DNA of 64,000 bases from Aptenodytes patagonicus (Eukaryota > Chordata > Aves > Sphenisciformes > Spheniscidae): assembly GCF_965638725.1 (NCBI RefSeq), contig NC_134952.1:59002065-59066064 (forward strand), given 5' to 3'. The translations under genes were made by a program, and so were the position numbers. The notes beneath the pieces were generated by a model. It made no database searches. It saw nothing but the letters and a program-made list of their open reading frames with translations, and was not told where the DNA came from. Shown here in pieces: positions 40,331 through 52,982 of the stretch. Positions within the stretch are counted from its first letter, which is position 1. Every line of letters starts with the position of its first letter.

Positions 40331-43300
40331 ATTTTTTTTTTCTTTACATATAGCTTATAATTAAATTTTACTGAGAACTTACCTGCAAATTTGCACTTTT
40401 TTGAAGACGCTAACCCAAGATATTCTAACTGAAAATAATTGTTTTAAAATGGTTGGATTTTTAATAGAATAATTTAGAACACAGCAAAATTATAATTTAG
40501 CTCAATTTGTCTTAAAGTATGGAAACAAAAGAAGCTTTGAATCCATAGATGGAATGCAGCTATTCCCTGAAAGCTGCTTGGAGGATTTTTCTGTCAGATG
40601 CCGTCAGTCTTAATAGCTGACATCAGCCCTTTCAATGTCCAAGATGAGTGCACAAGGGGTTGGTTGGTTTGTTTTTTTTTTTTTTTCCTCTGCACAGATC
40701 TAGTATTAAAAGAGGGGAAAATAATTTTCATCCTAGAAGTTTTAAAAGCTGTGAACCTCAAATGCTTCTTACTACATACAACTACAAAGAAGGTTCTGAA
40801 AGGCAATTACAGGACTGCTTACTTTTTTGGTACCATTGAAAGATACAATATTGCTGTGCTTTCTCTCAAGCAGTGCTGAAGTATTTATAGAAGATGTGAT
40901 CCGGAAGTTTGCCTAGACTAACATACTATGAACTCAATAACCATGTTGCTATTTTTGACTGTGCCCAAAGGACCACTGAGTATACTTACTTTGAAATTGG
41001 GCTGTCAAGTGCTCATAAAAACAGATATTTAGTAACTGTGATGTTCCTAACTTAGTTCTTTTCAGTACCAGTGTGTGAATATTTTTGTGAGAAGTTATTC
41101 ATGAATGTATCCAATACTAAATTAGCAGAGAGAAGAAGGTGGGGGTGCTGTCCTGTAACAGCTAGAGTTTTGCAAGGGATGCTAAACCGTAATCCAAAAA
41201 ACTCTTGATGTTCCCCTCTAATTTAGAATATAGAAAATAACTCAGGCCAAAAATAACCCTTTCAAGATCTTCCTCTTTGGTTTGGGAAGGTCATTTCTGT
41301 GTGTCAGCTAGAATAACTACAACAGTCAAAAGTGTCTTTTGTTTGCAGGGGGTTTACATTTGATTTATCAGTCTTGGCAAACTGATTTGGCTTTCAAAAT
41401 GTGAAATAAATGTATAAAATCTGAGCGGTGGTTCTCTGTTAATAAGAATTAAATGATTCTCATTTTAAAAAGAAAAATGTTAAATATAAGCAACATTTGC
41501 TGTACAGGAAAAAGTGGTGGGGGTTTTTTGTATACAAAGGACACCTTTCTGTAAAAATTTCTTGTTTCAAATCAGTAGAAGATCTGAAATAGCTACATAA
41601 TAATATAACCCTTTGGTGGATGTTCATGTCTGTGCAGAAGGAAAGCTGGCATTTTGATTTCAAGTAGCCTTTGAATTGTTACTCGTGCACTTTTTTTAGA
41701 AGTGATTGACAGGTAGTTGCTGTACAGTCTTTGCTTCAGAAGTTGGTTGGTTTGTTTTCATTCTGAGAATAGGGAAGTCTTCATCTGCAGAAATGTAAAT
41801 CTACTGAAAACTTTTTTCTTCAGAGTTCCTTTCTTTTATCTCCAAAAGGGAAAAAATATTCTGTGTATTTCTACCACACAAGTTAAAATCATTGATCCAC
41901 AAGGTGGTTAGTTGCAATACTTAATAGCTATATCTGGAGATTTTTCTAAGTAGATGAGGTGCTTGCTAGGAATTTTAAGTCTCTTCACTCTGTACTTGAT
42001 GAAAGGAAAGACCTGTGTTTTGAGGCTGATGCCGGGAATGTGCCAGCAGTGGTAGATACTGCTGGCATGTGGTTTTGAAGTGACATGTAACTGCTTCTGG
42101 CTGCTGAGGATTAGTTGTTGTCAGACCACTTTAGATTTAAAAGTTAATTTAGACTTTTCACTCCAAAGCTGAATAAATAATTTTCTCTGCGCAGGTTAAG
42201 TTAGTATCCTTATAGAAGATTTTCATCAAAATATCGTCCTCCTGTATTATGTGAATAAATTCAACACTGGAAAGTACAATTATTTGTGTGATGAATGAAA
42301 CTGGGTCATTGAATGTGTGTGGGAGGGTTTTGCCTACGTAAATAGCATACTGCAACTGCAGGCTTAAAGTTTGGTGAGGACTGCTTTTCTCCTCAAAGCT
42401 TTGTTTGACAGCTTTGTTGCTCCCCATTAAGAGATGTGTGCCATTATTCTTGTATTGATTACACACAGACACACACGCATGCAAACATGCACATTTTCAG
42501 GTTTCATTTTCTTCAGCTTTTATTTGGCCCACATAAAAGAATACTTAAGGTTTCTGCCTCAGTAAATACCAGCAATTGTTAATGGGGTTGTAGTTAGAGA
42601 ACACCAATTCTTTTGCTGTACATCTGCATGATGTCTGCTGAATGCTTTCATGAATAATTAATAATTGTTATTTTTAAGCTTAGCACTTGCTTTAACTGAA
42701 TGGTTAAATCCTGTTTTCCTTTAGCTGTGCTACAAGATACTACTTTTACATGTAGAAAAGACAATATTAATGTAAAAGTAATAAATTTCAAGATTCTTTT
42801 TTACCACAGTTGAACAATGTAAGATAACTAGTAGGCAGGTTTCAGACATTAATGAGTATTGTGAATTAAAATTGAAAAAGGGGATCAGTGTTCCTGTGAA
42901 CTACCTAACCAATACCATTATTTTGCAGACTATTGCTGACATAAAATACATTGCTTAATGGTACTCTTATTTCCAAACTCTTCAAGTTTCTGAGGAGAAG
43001 GTATCTTTAAAATGTCTTTTTAGCAGCTAGGGTTTTTGACAAGGGTTATTATCCTTATCGCTCTGACAGACCCAAAAGAAAAAGATTAGATTTTGAGAGA
43101 TACTTTTAAAATGTATTTTTGTTCTCAAGTGAGACCTGTCTTAGGGAGAGGGAGTAAACTTTTCTTTCTTCTTTAGCTTTTTATAACTGCTGTGCCTGTT
43201 CTTAATTAAGGAGGTAGTGTGAATGCTCACTTTTTTTAGGATAAAGTTACAAAAATCAATAAAATACCTAAGAAACAGTGTTCTACTTGGTATCAACAGG

Positions 43301-46300
43301 TAGATTTCAGTGCAGTTCTGATTATTCTTCTGCTATCTGATTTATGGATAGTTTATAGTTATAACAGTAACCTAAAGCTTTCACTCCCCAGTAAAACCCT
43401 AGAGGGTGAACCGCAGTACAGATTCTTTGAGTTCCTGTGGCATATGCTGACCTTGCAGACTTGTCCAGATGCAGCTGAGTCCACTTATATTTCTGAATTT
43501 ATAGGCATATGTGTGTCTGTAACTGTAAAGTCCATCACCTGTCAAGGCAGTTTTATGAGGATACTTTGAGGCATGAGTAGCAGCTACTTTTTTTTTTTTT
43601 TAATTCAGTGATAACCACTGGATACACTGGTTCGGAAAATTAAGCTTTTATAAATTTAAAAAAAACCAACCCACAACCCTGTTAATTTTTGATGTAAGCT
43701 TTCTGTTCCAAAGAATTGGATGTATTTTGGGTTTAGAAACCTGTGTTTAAGGTCAAAGAAACAAGGTAGCATGTTGTGGGTGTTGCATCTTTTCCATCAT
43801 GGGATTTATGTGAGAATTCCTTCTGCACGTGGTGATCGTTTACCATAAGATTCTGATAGTACTATTAACATATTAATGCAGCAGGATCCAAAAGATACAC
43901 ACTGCTGAAAAAATACATAAGGCTGTCCAATTGTTTTGGCATATGAGCTGCTACTTAAATTTCAGACTGCACTATAAAGCACAACCAGATGAATCTCTAC
44001 TGAACTTCCAGGGGACCTGGCAGATGTAGTGGGTGTGTAACCTGTTGAGGCTTAAGTCAAGCAGTGCAAAGAAGTTGCTTTTCTTGAGCCGTGTTGTGAT
44101 CCATCCGTGTCTATTGAACTACTGGGCAGCCTTCTCAGATTAATAAATTAAGTTACATATAACTTTGTATACAGTCTTTGTTACTGAAAATTTTTCGTAG
44201 CTCTGAAGGCAAAAAGTTTGTTAAAAAACAACATCCAAATCGCTTGACTTCTGTCTTAACCTGGACAGAACTCCTTGTAGTCATGTCTCTGCTTTGTTTC
44301 GTCCTTGGGGTGTCTGCTCAGAGGTGGGAAAGAGTACAAAGTTAATTCCAAATTGGACCAAGACAAACATTAGTAGAAATTCTCCCTAAATACAAATTTA
44401 GCACCAGCTTACAGCCAGGATGTGAATGAAATTGCAAGTACTCTTAACTTACCTTAACCTTTTGAATGTTGCAGCTATAGTGTGTTAAGATATGATGCAG
44501 TTAATTAATAAGTTGTGGCATCTGCTAAATCTTGAAATGCAAACTTGAACAAAATACTGAAATAATTTTTACTTCTGACTTTTCAGTTTCTAATGATCTC
44601 AACCATACAGATCCAAGAGATCCATTTTAATTCAAATTAAGCCTGTCATAATACTCTTAAAATAAAAATTTCATGCTTCTACCTTTATTTGTTCTAACAT
44701 ATGCCTGTCTTACTTCATTCATTGCTTCTCATAGGTTTGATTTTTGACTGTCTCATTAATGCTGTGACTTGCTTGTGACTTTGGTACATCGTTCCCTTTC
44801 AAGACAGACTTGTCTTCATATTTAAAAATAATATTTACTGAGTAACTTCTGTTGCCTCAAAATTGGTACCAGTGGATGGGCCTTTTTTGTGCAATATTCC
44901 ATCACATTTTAAAAAAATCTCTTTCATGCTGCAGTATTTTTCAATATGAAAAAGTCTGGTTGTGTGTGTTTTTACTATTTACAGCCCTTTAAAATAGGGA
45001 AGGATAGACTCTTAGGACTACTAAAAGACCTGTCTGCAGCTGGGATTGAGCCTGATTTATCTGGCAGCCAGAAGGGTTGAACTGTAGTCTCCAGAGCTAG
45101 CAAATCATTCCTTAGGGCTGGCATTGCTTCTTGGATGGACTGTGTTAGACATGTTAGTTGTTTGGAAATCTGCAAAGCAATTATTCTGACTCTCTTAGTG
45201 CAAAAGATGTGAGTTGAAATAACATATGGCAGAAATGTACAACTTTGCCTAATAATTTGCTGCTTGGCATATCGCTTTCAATACTGACTATGCAGGAGTT
45301 TATAGTTTATGAATACTTTAAAAATTCTATTTAATTGCTCAAGAAAAAAAAAAAAATTGGGCTATTCAAATGTTTAAAGCCCCAGTTATAGCAATTACTT
45401 GTTTGGGGAGAATGAGGAAGATAGAATTCTTACGTCTTTTTGAAATTACAAGTCTGCAAAACTGTATTGCCATACCTTACAATACCTTCTTACATTTTAG
45501 ACTGTAATTCCATTTTGCTCATATTAAAAAGAGCGTTCTTTCTTTAGCAAAATACAAGGATAATAGTTAAAATTTCCTTTGATCTTTTATAGTGCCACAT
45601 TTCTAGTACCTGGTAGGGGGTCACTTATCTAGTACTGAGAGTCAAAAATGAGGTTCCGTGATGATTTATTTGCTAATAATTTCTAGATTTTGATTTTTTA
45701 CACTGCAATTTATCAACATTGCTCAAAATCTTGACAAAAAATACAGTGGTTTTTGGTGTGTTTTTGTTTGTTTTTGTTTTGTTCTTTAAATTGTGCTATC
45801 ATTGCTAGTTGTTGCTTTTCAAGTATTTACCATTGTTCTGCCAAAAATATTTTGGTAGTTCTCCTTTGCTGTATGCGGAGAAGGACCTAGGTGAGGGTCT
45901 ATATTTTGATCATTTACACATATTTGCTTAGGGCCTTAAACCATATTTTTAGTTGTGTATACTTACTTTGACAATGTGAGATTCAAGAAACCTATGTTCT
46001 TCCTTTACAGAGCTAACAATATACTTAATTGTGAAAGACAGATGATGAGCTGATAGTTAAATCTTAACTGATATGCGCCTGTCTTTTCAATGTGGATGAA
46101 ATGATATCTAAGTGTAATGGAGTGCACTATGTCTTTTTGCTCTATTATAACAAGGAAACTAGGGCTTTGATTGTGATTAAGTAGTCTCAAGCAATGCAAA
46201 AGTTGTGTCTAATATCTAAGATACTTCTGGTTTCTTTCTCAGCATTCAACTGTTGCTTACTGATACCTTAGCCTACTTGTATATGGGTTTCAAAGGCACG

Positions 46301-49300
46301 TTTTTTGAAACCTGTTTTTGAACAGCTTCATGTTTTCCTTTGTTTTGCCATTGAGGAATTATATTTTTCCACAGATAAAACTGTGGAAAACCTGTGTTTC
46401 CAATAAGTAAATCTGATTCTTCTCTGTCTTTTGAAGCCTAGAAACATTTAATCTTTTAGAATTGCATTTCCTGAGAAGGAATATTTGGGTGTAAAAGTCA
46501 TGATTGCATTTTACAATGTGTAACAGGTATAAAACCAGTGAAAGACCCAACCTTTTGTAGTAGTGAAAGGTAAGTGCATGAAACTTCGTGAACATCGCTG
46601 ATTTCCAAAATGTCCTAGCAATAGAATTACATTGCTGCAAATTTGTAACTAAATGTTATAGACCATTGCCTCCCTAATGACAAATTGAGAGCTGCTGCTG
46701 ATCTTCTGTGAACATTAGAGTGAAGTAGGGAGATGATGAAGTTAAAACTAAGATTTGATCTCAAAACTAATTAGTTGTGTAGCTCTCCTCATTTATTTTT
46801 TTAATTGTTTAAATTTTCATAGTTTTGAAAACTAAACCTTAAGTTTTTCTACCAAAAATGTGAAATCAAATCAGATATTGTAAATCTTAGCCGAAGATTT
46901 TTATGGCATCAGGTCTAGAATACTTTATGAGAAGTTAGGAGAAACCTGTAAGAGAAAATTGATTTTTAAAGCATGAATCTCAATTCCCTGAGACAGGAGA
47001 AGATGGGACAAGTTACAACAATTTCCTAGTTGCACTGATACTTTGGTTTAGCAAAAGATAACATAGTTCCACTCTTCTTTTTTTTTTTTCTTTCTGTTTT
47101 GATCTGCTCACTAGTGTTCCTTACTTTGCAGAATAGAAGGGTGTGATGTGAGATTCTTAAATCTGATTCACTGTGTCCTGACAGTTCATAGAAGTGCAAA
47201 GCATAGGAAAGCAGAGTCTGGCAAACAGCTGGCACGTTTTGTTATATTTATGGGTTTTTGTAAGATTGTCTGCCAGAAATGACCATACTCAAAAAAGATG
47301 CTCAGATAGAAGTCTTTGAACACACTTCTTGCAGAAACAAAGTGATTGTTGATACGTTCTATCTTTAACAGAAGGTAGAATACTTTGCTATAAAGTTGGA
47401 CACAATAAAGCGTCTTGAGACATCTCATGGAAGAATAAAAGGAGTTTAATTTGAGAGTTGCTTGAGACTTAATACCAAAAGCTTAGGAAGAGGAATTGCC
47501 ATTAAATATTTTTCTGTAGTTTAAACTAATGAACTTTATTTAGCATTGGAGAAATTACCTTTGTGTTGTCGATGACTTTTAGAATAAGGCTGATCCCACT
47601 GGTTCTGCTTCATAATGACAAACTTTTAATTTGAACAGAGCATCTCAATTGAAAAGGAGACATGTCTTTTCGCAGACTTTTATTTTCTCCTGTAGTGGCT
47701 CCTTGCCTGGTCTTAGGTCTTGGTTGGCAGCTATTCATAAACATGGCATTCTCTGTAAGGCATATGTTTATGCTGTCTGGGCCATCTTGTGATTGCTATC
47801 TGCTCTTTACTAAAGATCAGTAGGATTGGCTTTGCTGTAGAAATACTTGATTCCTGTGAAGTATTTTGCTAGCACAAAGCAAAGAGCAATGATGGGTCAG
47901 AGCAAAGCAGCTGTGCAATGAAGAATGCTGCCCAGGTGTGGTAAGCTGTGAAAGTTTACCCTCTTACTGTGGAGGAGTTAGTGTATATGTGGGAGAGGAA
48001 GAGAGGAGAAGCAGGCAGTTGTGGTGATTTTGTCTCCTTTTACATCATTTGAGACAAAATTTGGCAACTTCTTGTCTCAACACATGCCCAGGGTGACCAA
48101 GTGAAATGCACATGGCATTTGGTTGTGTTGTGTTAAGGCCTGTGAGAAAGAATGAGAACAAGAAATAAGATGCGTGTCGCCTAAGAGAGCAGCATAAAAT
48201 TTGACTGAATTGAAAATGCTGAAATAAAGCTGCATCACTGTGATAGATGTACTCGATGTATACATGGAGAACACGTTGATCTGTAGGCAGTAAGTCTTAC
48301 TAAGCAGCCTGCAGGTTAGATCTCGTACAGTTAGTAATCTTACTTTGTGTGTTGACATTAACAAAAGCATTGCAAGAAGAAGCTGAGAACTTCGCAATAC
48401 TGAGCTTTTTTAAATCTCCAGCTGGAAAAAGGAATGCTTAGAGCTAATTATTTTAGGTTTTGGGAATCAGTTGGCTTCCAATTTCTGTTTTTTTGTTAAA
48501 TGATTGCTTTTCCAATAGTGAAAAGTAAGTGGTTCCATGTTCAGACTATGGATAGATTCCAAAAACAGTTTTTAGAGTTTAAGTTTTAAATCTTGTCATT
48601 AATTTTGTGGGGGTTTTGGCTTTTTCTTGCTTTTAAAAACAGAGAATATTAATATCGAAGAGTAAGCTACAACAAGATTTATGTTTTTAGCATCTTCTTG
48701 GTGTGTTCATTTTTTGATCTGGATATATTCTAAGGTCTAGGCCAATGTTGATAAACCAGTATTTGTAAAACATGTTGAAATTTGGGGGTAATTTGTACAA
48801 TATGAGAAGTCTTGATTTATTATAGAAAGTTCGCCACTTTGGGGACCCTTCCACATTACATGTTCTTGAGAAACATAGTAGAATAATGCCTGTTTTCTCC
48901 TGTGAGGGTACTGCAGCTATTTAGAAGACTGCAGGAGGCAGTGCTTTCTGTTTTTTTTTGTTTTTTTGGTTTTTTTTTTTTTAAAAAGATAGGCAACTCT
49001 TAATCAGCAAGTAGAATGATGAGAAATCAAACAACTTTTATGTGTTGATACGTAACTTCATGAATAACTGCAGGACTTGAGTCTTTTACTTGAAGATTGA
49101 GTTCCATTATAGTGGAGCGAGTGGGTTTTGGAGCAGTTCTGAATGTCTTGCAGGTTACAAAGTAGTCCTCAGAGGTCTGAGATGAAACAGTTTCCCTCAG
49201 CTGAGCAACCAGGTAACTTCAGGAGGTTACCCTTTTCAGAAGGTCTGAATATAGCTACTCCTTACTTGTTTTTCAGAACTATTTTTTGTTTGAAGGGAAA

Positions 49301-49633
49301 GCAGCTTGTTAGGCACAATTGTATGAAGTGACTTTACTTTCAGTTGGTCTCTGGAACATTTTCTGCAAAACAGGTCAGAATGTGTCTGTAATAAGATATG
49401 ATTCTGTTTTTTAAGCTATATTATTCCTGGTTTTCTTTCCTATTTTTAGTTTGTGTATCATCAATAGGAGTTGGTTGTTTGAGGTTTGGGGTTTTTTTTT
49501 TGTGTGTGTGTGTAGTGGAGGGGTGTCAGGGTAGTAGAGGGGAAAGGTAAAAAAAAATCATCGACTGTAACCTTTGTTGCAGTGCTAATGTTTTTAATGT
49601 GTTTTGTGTTTTATAATAGAGGGTGGATCTTAA

Positions 49634-49654
49634 TTTTTTTTTTTTTTTTTTTTT
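49634..49654 (+). repeat. T21 tract
   Basis: A mononucleotide run in AIMP1 intron 1, 2.3 kb before the first main coding exon. Confidence 0.85.
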
Positions 49655-51996
49655 AATATGCCCTTTTTAGATACAGTTTTATCACTCTGCTGTATGGGTT
49701 CCTGTGCCCGTGCAGCAGTTCGTTTCAGCCTGTTAGCTCTCTATATTAGTATTGGAAATACCTATTCCTTTGTGTTATTGTTATAACACTAGGTTTACAG
49801 AAATTTATTTGACAAGTGGGAAAATGCCTACCCATTGTAATCATGTAACTTCGTTTCCAGATCTTCAGTTCATTAACCAACTTGGTTAAAACCTATAAAA
49901 TGTACCAATTCTATTCACTTTGAAGTTTTAGTAGCATTTCTGTTGTTGTTGGCAAAGTTTCCACTGTTAGTATTGTGTTTCCCTGAGAGAACATGTAGCT
50001 TGCAAGAAATCTTACTGGTATGCAGACAATAATACCCCAGGCTTTGTATTATGCTGTGTTGTGCCATAATAGTTTTATGACTATTTCCATTTGACATCTA
50101 AATCAGTAACTTATTGGAATCGCTGTTTTCCTTTTTAAAACCCTCTGTTTTCAGACTGCACATGAAAACAAAATTATTTTCTTATTAGCAGGGATTAATA
50201 TTAAAATTACTTTAGTTGTCCTGGAAAGATGATTTTACTGCTCTTCTCTCCACGAGAGTTTCTTTCTTTTAAAAGAAAAATCTGTTGTGGATGAGTGGAA
50301 GGTATGATGGCAGTAAATACTCTTACATCTTTAAGCAAAGCGGTGTGTGTAAAACAGACTTTGATTGCATTAGGTTGCAAAGAAGGCAAGATGTTCATTC
50401 ATCACTTCTGCAGGAGTAATATACCCCATGCATCATCTGACTACTGTATCCCTCTCTGGCTTTGTGAATTTTACTTTGAGAACTTTTAATTACCCTATTC
50501 CTGATTCATTGTCTTTTGCCGCCTTTTTTTTTTTTAAAGATATATAGCTGTGTAGAATTGAGTTCTTTGTAATAGAAGATCAGATATCAAATGTAAATTG
50601 ATACTGAGAGTGCAGCAAAGGTTCTATGTTGACACTGGCATGAGTGTGATTGTATCTGTTCACCTTCCAGTTATTTCTAAACCTGTTTTGTCTTCAGCAT
50701 GGCTTTTGTTGCAAATCCCAACAGAGAATATTCGTACGTTAAAAACAGATTTAGGTCATAGTGTCAGAATAATATTGCAAAAAAATGGGAAGTTTTCTGC
50801 CCATTTGGTATGAGAAAAGGCATTTTTGGGCTCTGATATAGTTGAGGAGCCAATGCATGCATCCGGATCGCCATTTTCTTACCAGTTCTTTGTTGCAGCT
50901 GATGGGCAAATTCACAGGAATTAGATCACCGTTGCTTGTGAAGATCTGCAAGGCGTCTTTCCTTCCCACCTATAATCAGTTTTCTTTCTTGATTTACAGA
51001 TGAGGCAGCTGTTAGTACCGATTCTTTCTTCATCTAGATACTGAGTGGGAGGGTAAAAGCACTATCTGCTGCAGATACGAGTGACTGTAACTGTATTTCA
51101 TTATTCTGTTGTTACTATTTGAGCTTTTATGGTTAGACACAAATGTTGCAGAGAAGGAAGTAGGCCAAATTTAGTAGCTTTCAAAGGGCTGTACACAAGG
51201 CATAGCTAGTTTCTGGAACATTAGAGAAACCCAGTAAAACGAGTTGAACGTCCTAAAAGAAGGTTAGACAGCATTTATTTGTGCTCTTGCCTTTACTGGT
51301 CTTCTGAGTTTCCTGCTTCTTTAGTTTGTTACCTGGGTGCCTGGCCTTCCATTTCAGTGGAAACAAGACAATCTAAATCAGTGCTAAAATAACTCTGAAG
51401 GTGTAAACCTGCAGTAAAAGTTGTACTAATCCGAGATGAGTAAAAATACTGATGAATTCTGCTTAAAAGTAAAATAACAGTAAATTCTTAATGTATGCAC
51501 AACCACAATGTATGAAGTATTCAGTATATTCTAAATAAATTTATTAGAAAAGTTCGGAAATTTTTGTGGGATGTTTCTATTTTCTTAGTCTCAATAAAAT
51601 TCTGCATATGCTTAATAAATTTTTTAGCTAAAAAACAGGATACAGGGTTCTCCTGTCCAACCTTTCCCTCTTATTTCCTTTTTTTCCCAATTTATTCGGA
51701 CCTTTCTTTCTGAGAAGGTGGAATTTTTTCTGTTTCATGAAGGAAGAACATGTTTTCTGCAGCTGGGAAGAAAAGTAGCTTTTCTTCCAAAATACTGGAA
51801 AGCAGGTATCAAACATCAGATTCCATTTAGCATTGCTTTTTGTTTGGGCTTTGCATTAGGAGGTGGGAGCCCAGCTTATTCACTTAGCAAATTTTCTTGT
51901 TCAGCAACTGATTTTAGAACTGCTTCATGTGGTAAGAGATGGTAGTGTTATTACGTTAAGAAGTCATTAATTTTAGACTGTCTGTTGTTTGTCTAG

Positions 51997-52021
51997 GTTT
52001 TTAGGCCGTTTCTTGGTAAAG
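51997..52021 (+). other. AIMP1: AIMP1 exon 2, sequence upstream of the main ATG
   Basis: Two acceptors are possible: a pyrimidine-rich TTTGTCTAG ending at 51,996 and a second AG at 52,003-52,004. The first has the better tract. The 25 bases before the ATG are open in the AIMP1 frame and would read FLGRFLVK directly before Met. The known longer human isoform has a similar RLLAK just before the same Met, so this may be coding in an extended isoform. Confidence 0.6.
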
Positions 52022-52130
52022 ATGGCAGCCAACAATGCAGTGCTGAACAGACTGGAGCAGAAGGGTGCAGAGGCCGATCAAGTTATTGAATACCTCAAGC
52101 AACAAGTTGCTCTGCTCAAGGAGAAAGCTA
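52022..52130 (+). CDS. AIMP1: AIMP1 first main coding exon (residues 1-36)
   Basis: From ATG at 52,022 the exon reads MAANNAVLNRLEQKGAEADQ then VIEYLKQQVALLKEKA. This is nearly identical to the mammalian AIMP1 N-terminus, a leucine-rich heptad region that helps bind arginyl-tRNA synthetase. AAAGATGG gives a good start context (purine at -3, G at +4). The exon ends GCTA|GTAAGG, leaving one base (A) that pairs with TC of the next exon to restore the conserved Ile. Confidence 0.97.
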
Positions 52131-52868
52131 GTAAGGAATAATCTATCTTATGATAAACTTATTAACCAGATGGTTAACATTAAATACTCATAGGAAAAAA
52201 TGAGAACATGGACAACTTTATTGGTGCCGTCAGCCTTTTAAGTGTGTTTCGAGTTCTCCAAGATAAAGCTTGTAATAGTAGCACCGCTTCACTGTCTTGT
52301 GGTTTGTGGGTTTTTTTTTAAGCTGCTTATTCTGAAATAAGAAAGGCATGAATGAGGAAGGATTCATGACACAAACAGATTATGGAAATTTGGTAGGACA
52401 CAATTCTGTATGGGGGGAGAAAGGGAGTCAGGAAGAATGGGAGACTATGCATTTGCCTGAATGCGTTACTGCTTTTTCACCACTATGGGATTCTCTCAAG
52501 CGTATCATACCTTCAACTTTGATATTTTGTACATATCGGTATCCATGAATTAAGGTGCTCCATATTACAAACATGTTAAAGCTTTTTCAAATAGGTTTCT
52601 TGGAATTTTTTCTTGTGAGTCTATTTAGGGGACTGAGAAGCTAGTATATTGAGAGGCAACTTGAGTACGTAAGTATTGTAAAAAAAATGGCTATTTCAAC
52701 AAAAACAGGATTCAAAAATATTTCTGATGATACAGTCCTTGAAAGTTTCCACTTTTTTAGTGTTTGGCTCACCATGTTTCACTTTGCTCTGAAAACAAAA
52801 CCTCTGTTTGCCAAATGATGAATGCTGATTATTGAAACCTGTCGTTTTTAATATAGTGTCAACTTTAG
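52131..52868 (+). other. AIMP1 intron 2
   Basis: A 738-base intron, GTAAGG to CAACTTTAG. It includes a 66-codon open frame at 52,348-52,548 with no family resemblance, judged chance. Nothing else is recognised. Confidence 0.95.
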
Positions 52869-52982
52869 TCTTGCAGGCATCTCTCCGAGAAGAGAAGAAG
52901 CTCCGTGTGGAAAATGCTAAACTGAAGAAAGAAATTGAAGGGCTGAAACAGGAGCTGATTCAGGCAGAAATTCGAAATGGAG
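52869..52982 (+). CDS. AIMP1: AIMP1 second coding exon (residues 37-74, plus split codon 75)
   Basis: 114 bases reading (I)LQASLREEKKLRVENAKLK then a KEIEGLKQELIQAEIRNG tail, the second half of the N-terminal coiled coil, strongly conserved with mammalian AIMP1. The acceptor is AACTTTAG|TC and the donor GGAG|GTGGGG, followed by more G. The final G joins TA of exon 4 to make the conserved Val (NGVKQ). A second AG at 52,876 inside the exon would drop the Ile-Leu-Gln and is not in phase with exon 2. Reading through the donor ends in a stop at 53,015-53,017. Confidence 0.96.

Larger units (their letters stand above)
32691..51996 (+). other. AIMP1 intron 1 (right part of a roughly 19.5 kb intron)
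   Basis: AT-rich sequence with no recognisable protein. It holds an old CR1-type fragment in reverse orientation (about 36,985-37,306), a 45-bp imperfect tandem duplication (36,275-36,365), a MIR-like fragment (about 40,245-40,330), a 15-bp tandem repeat (40,073-40,119), G/T-rich low-complexity stretches (33,690-33,735; 36,481-36,540; 48,945-48,985) and long T and C runs. Open frames up to 108 codons have no family resemblance. Confidence 0.85.
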
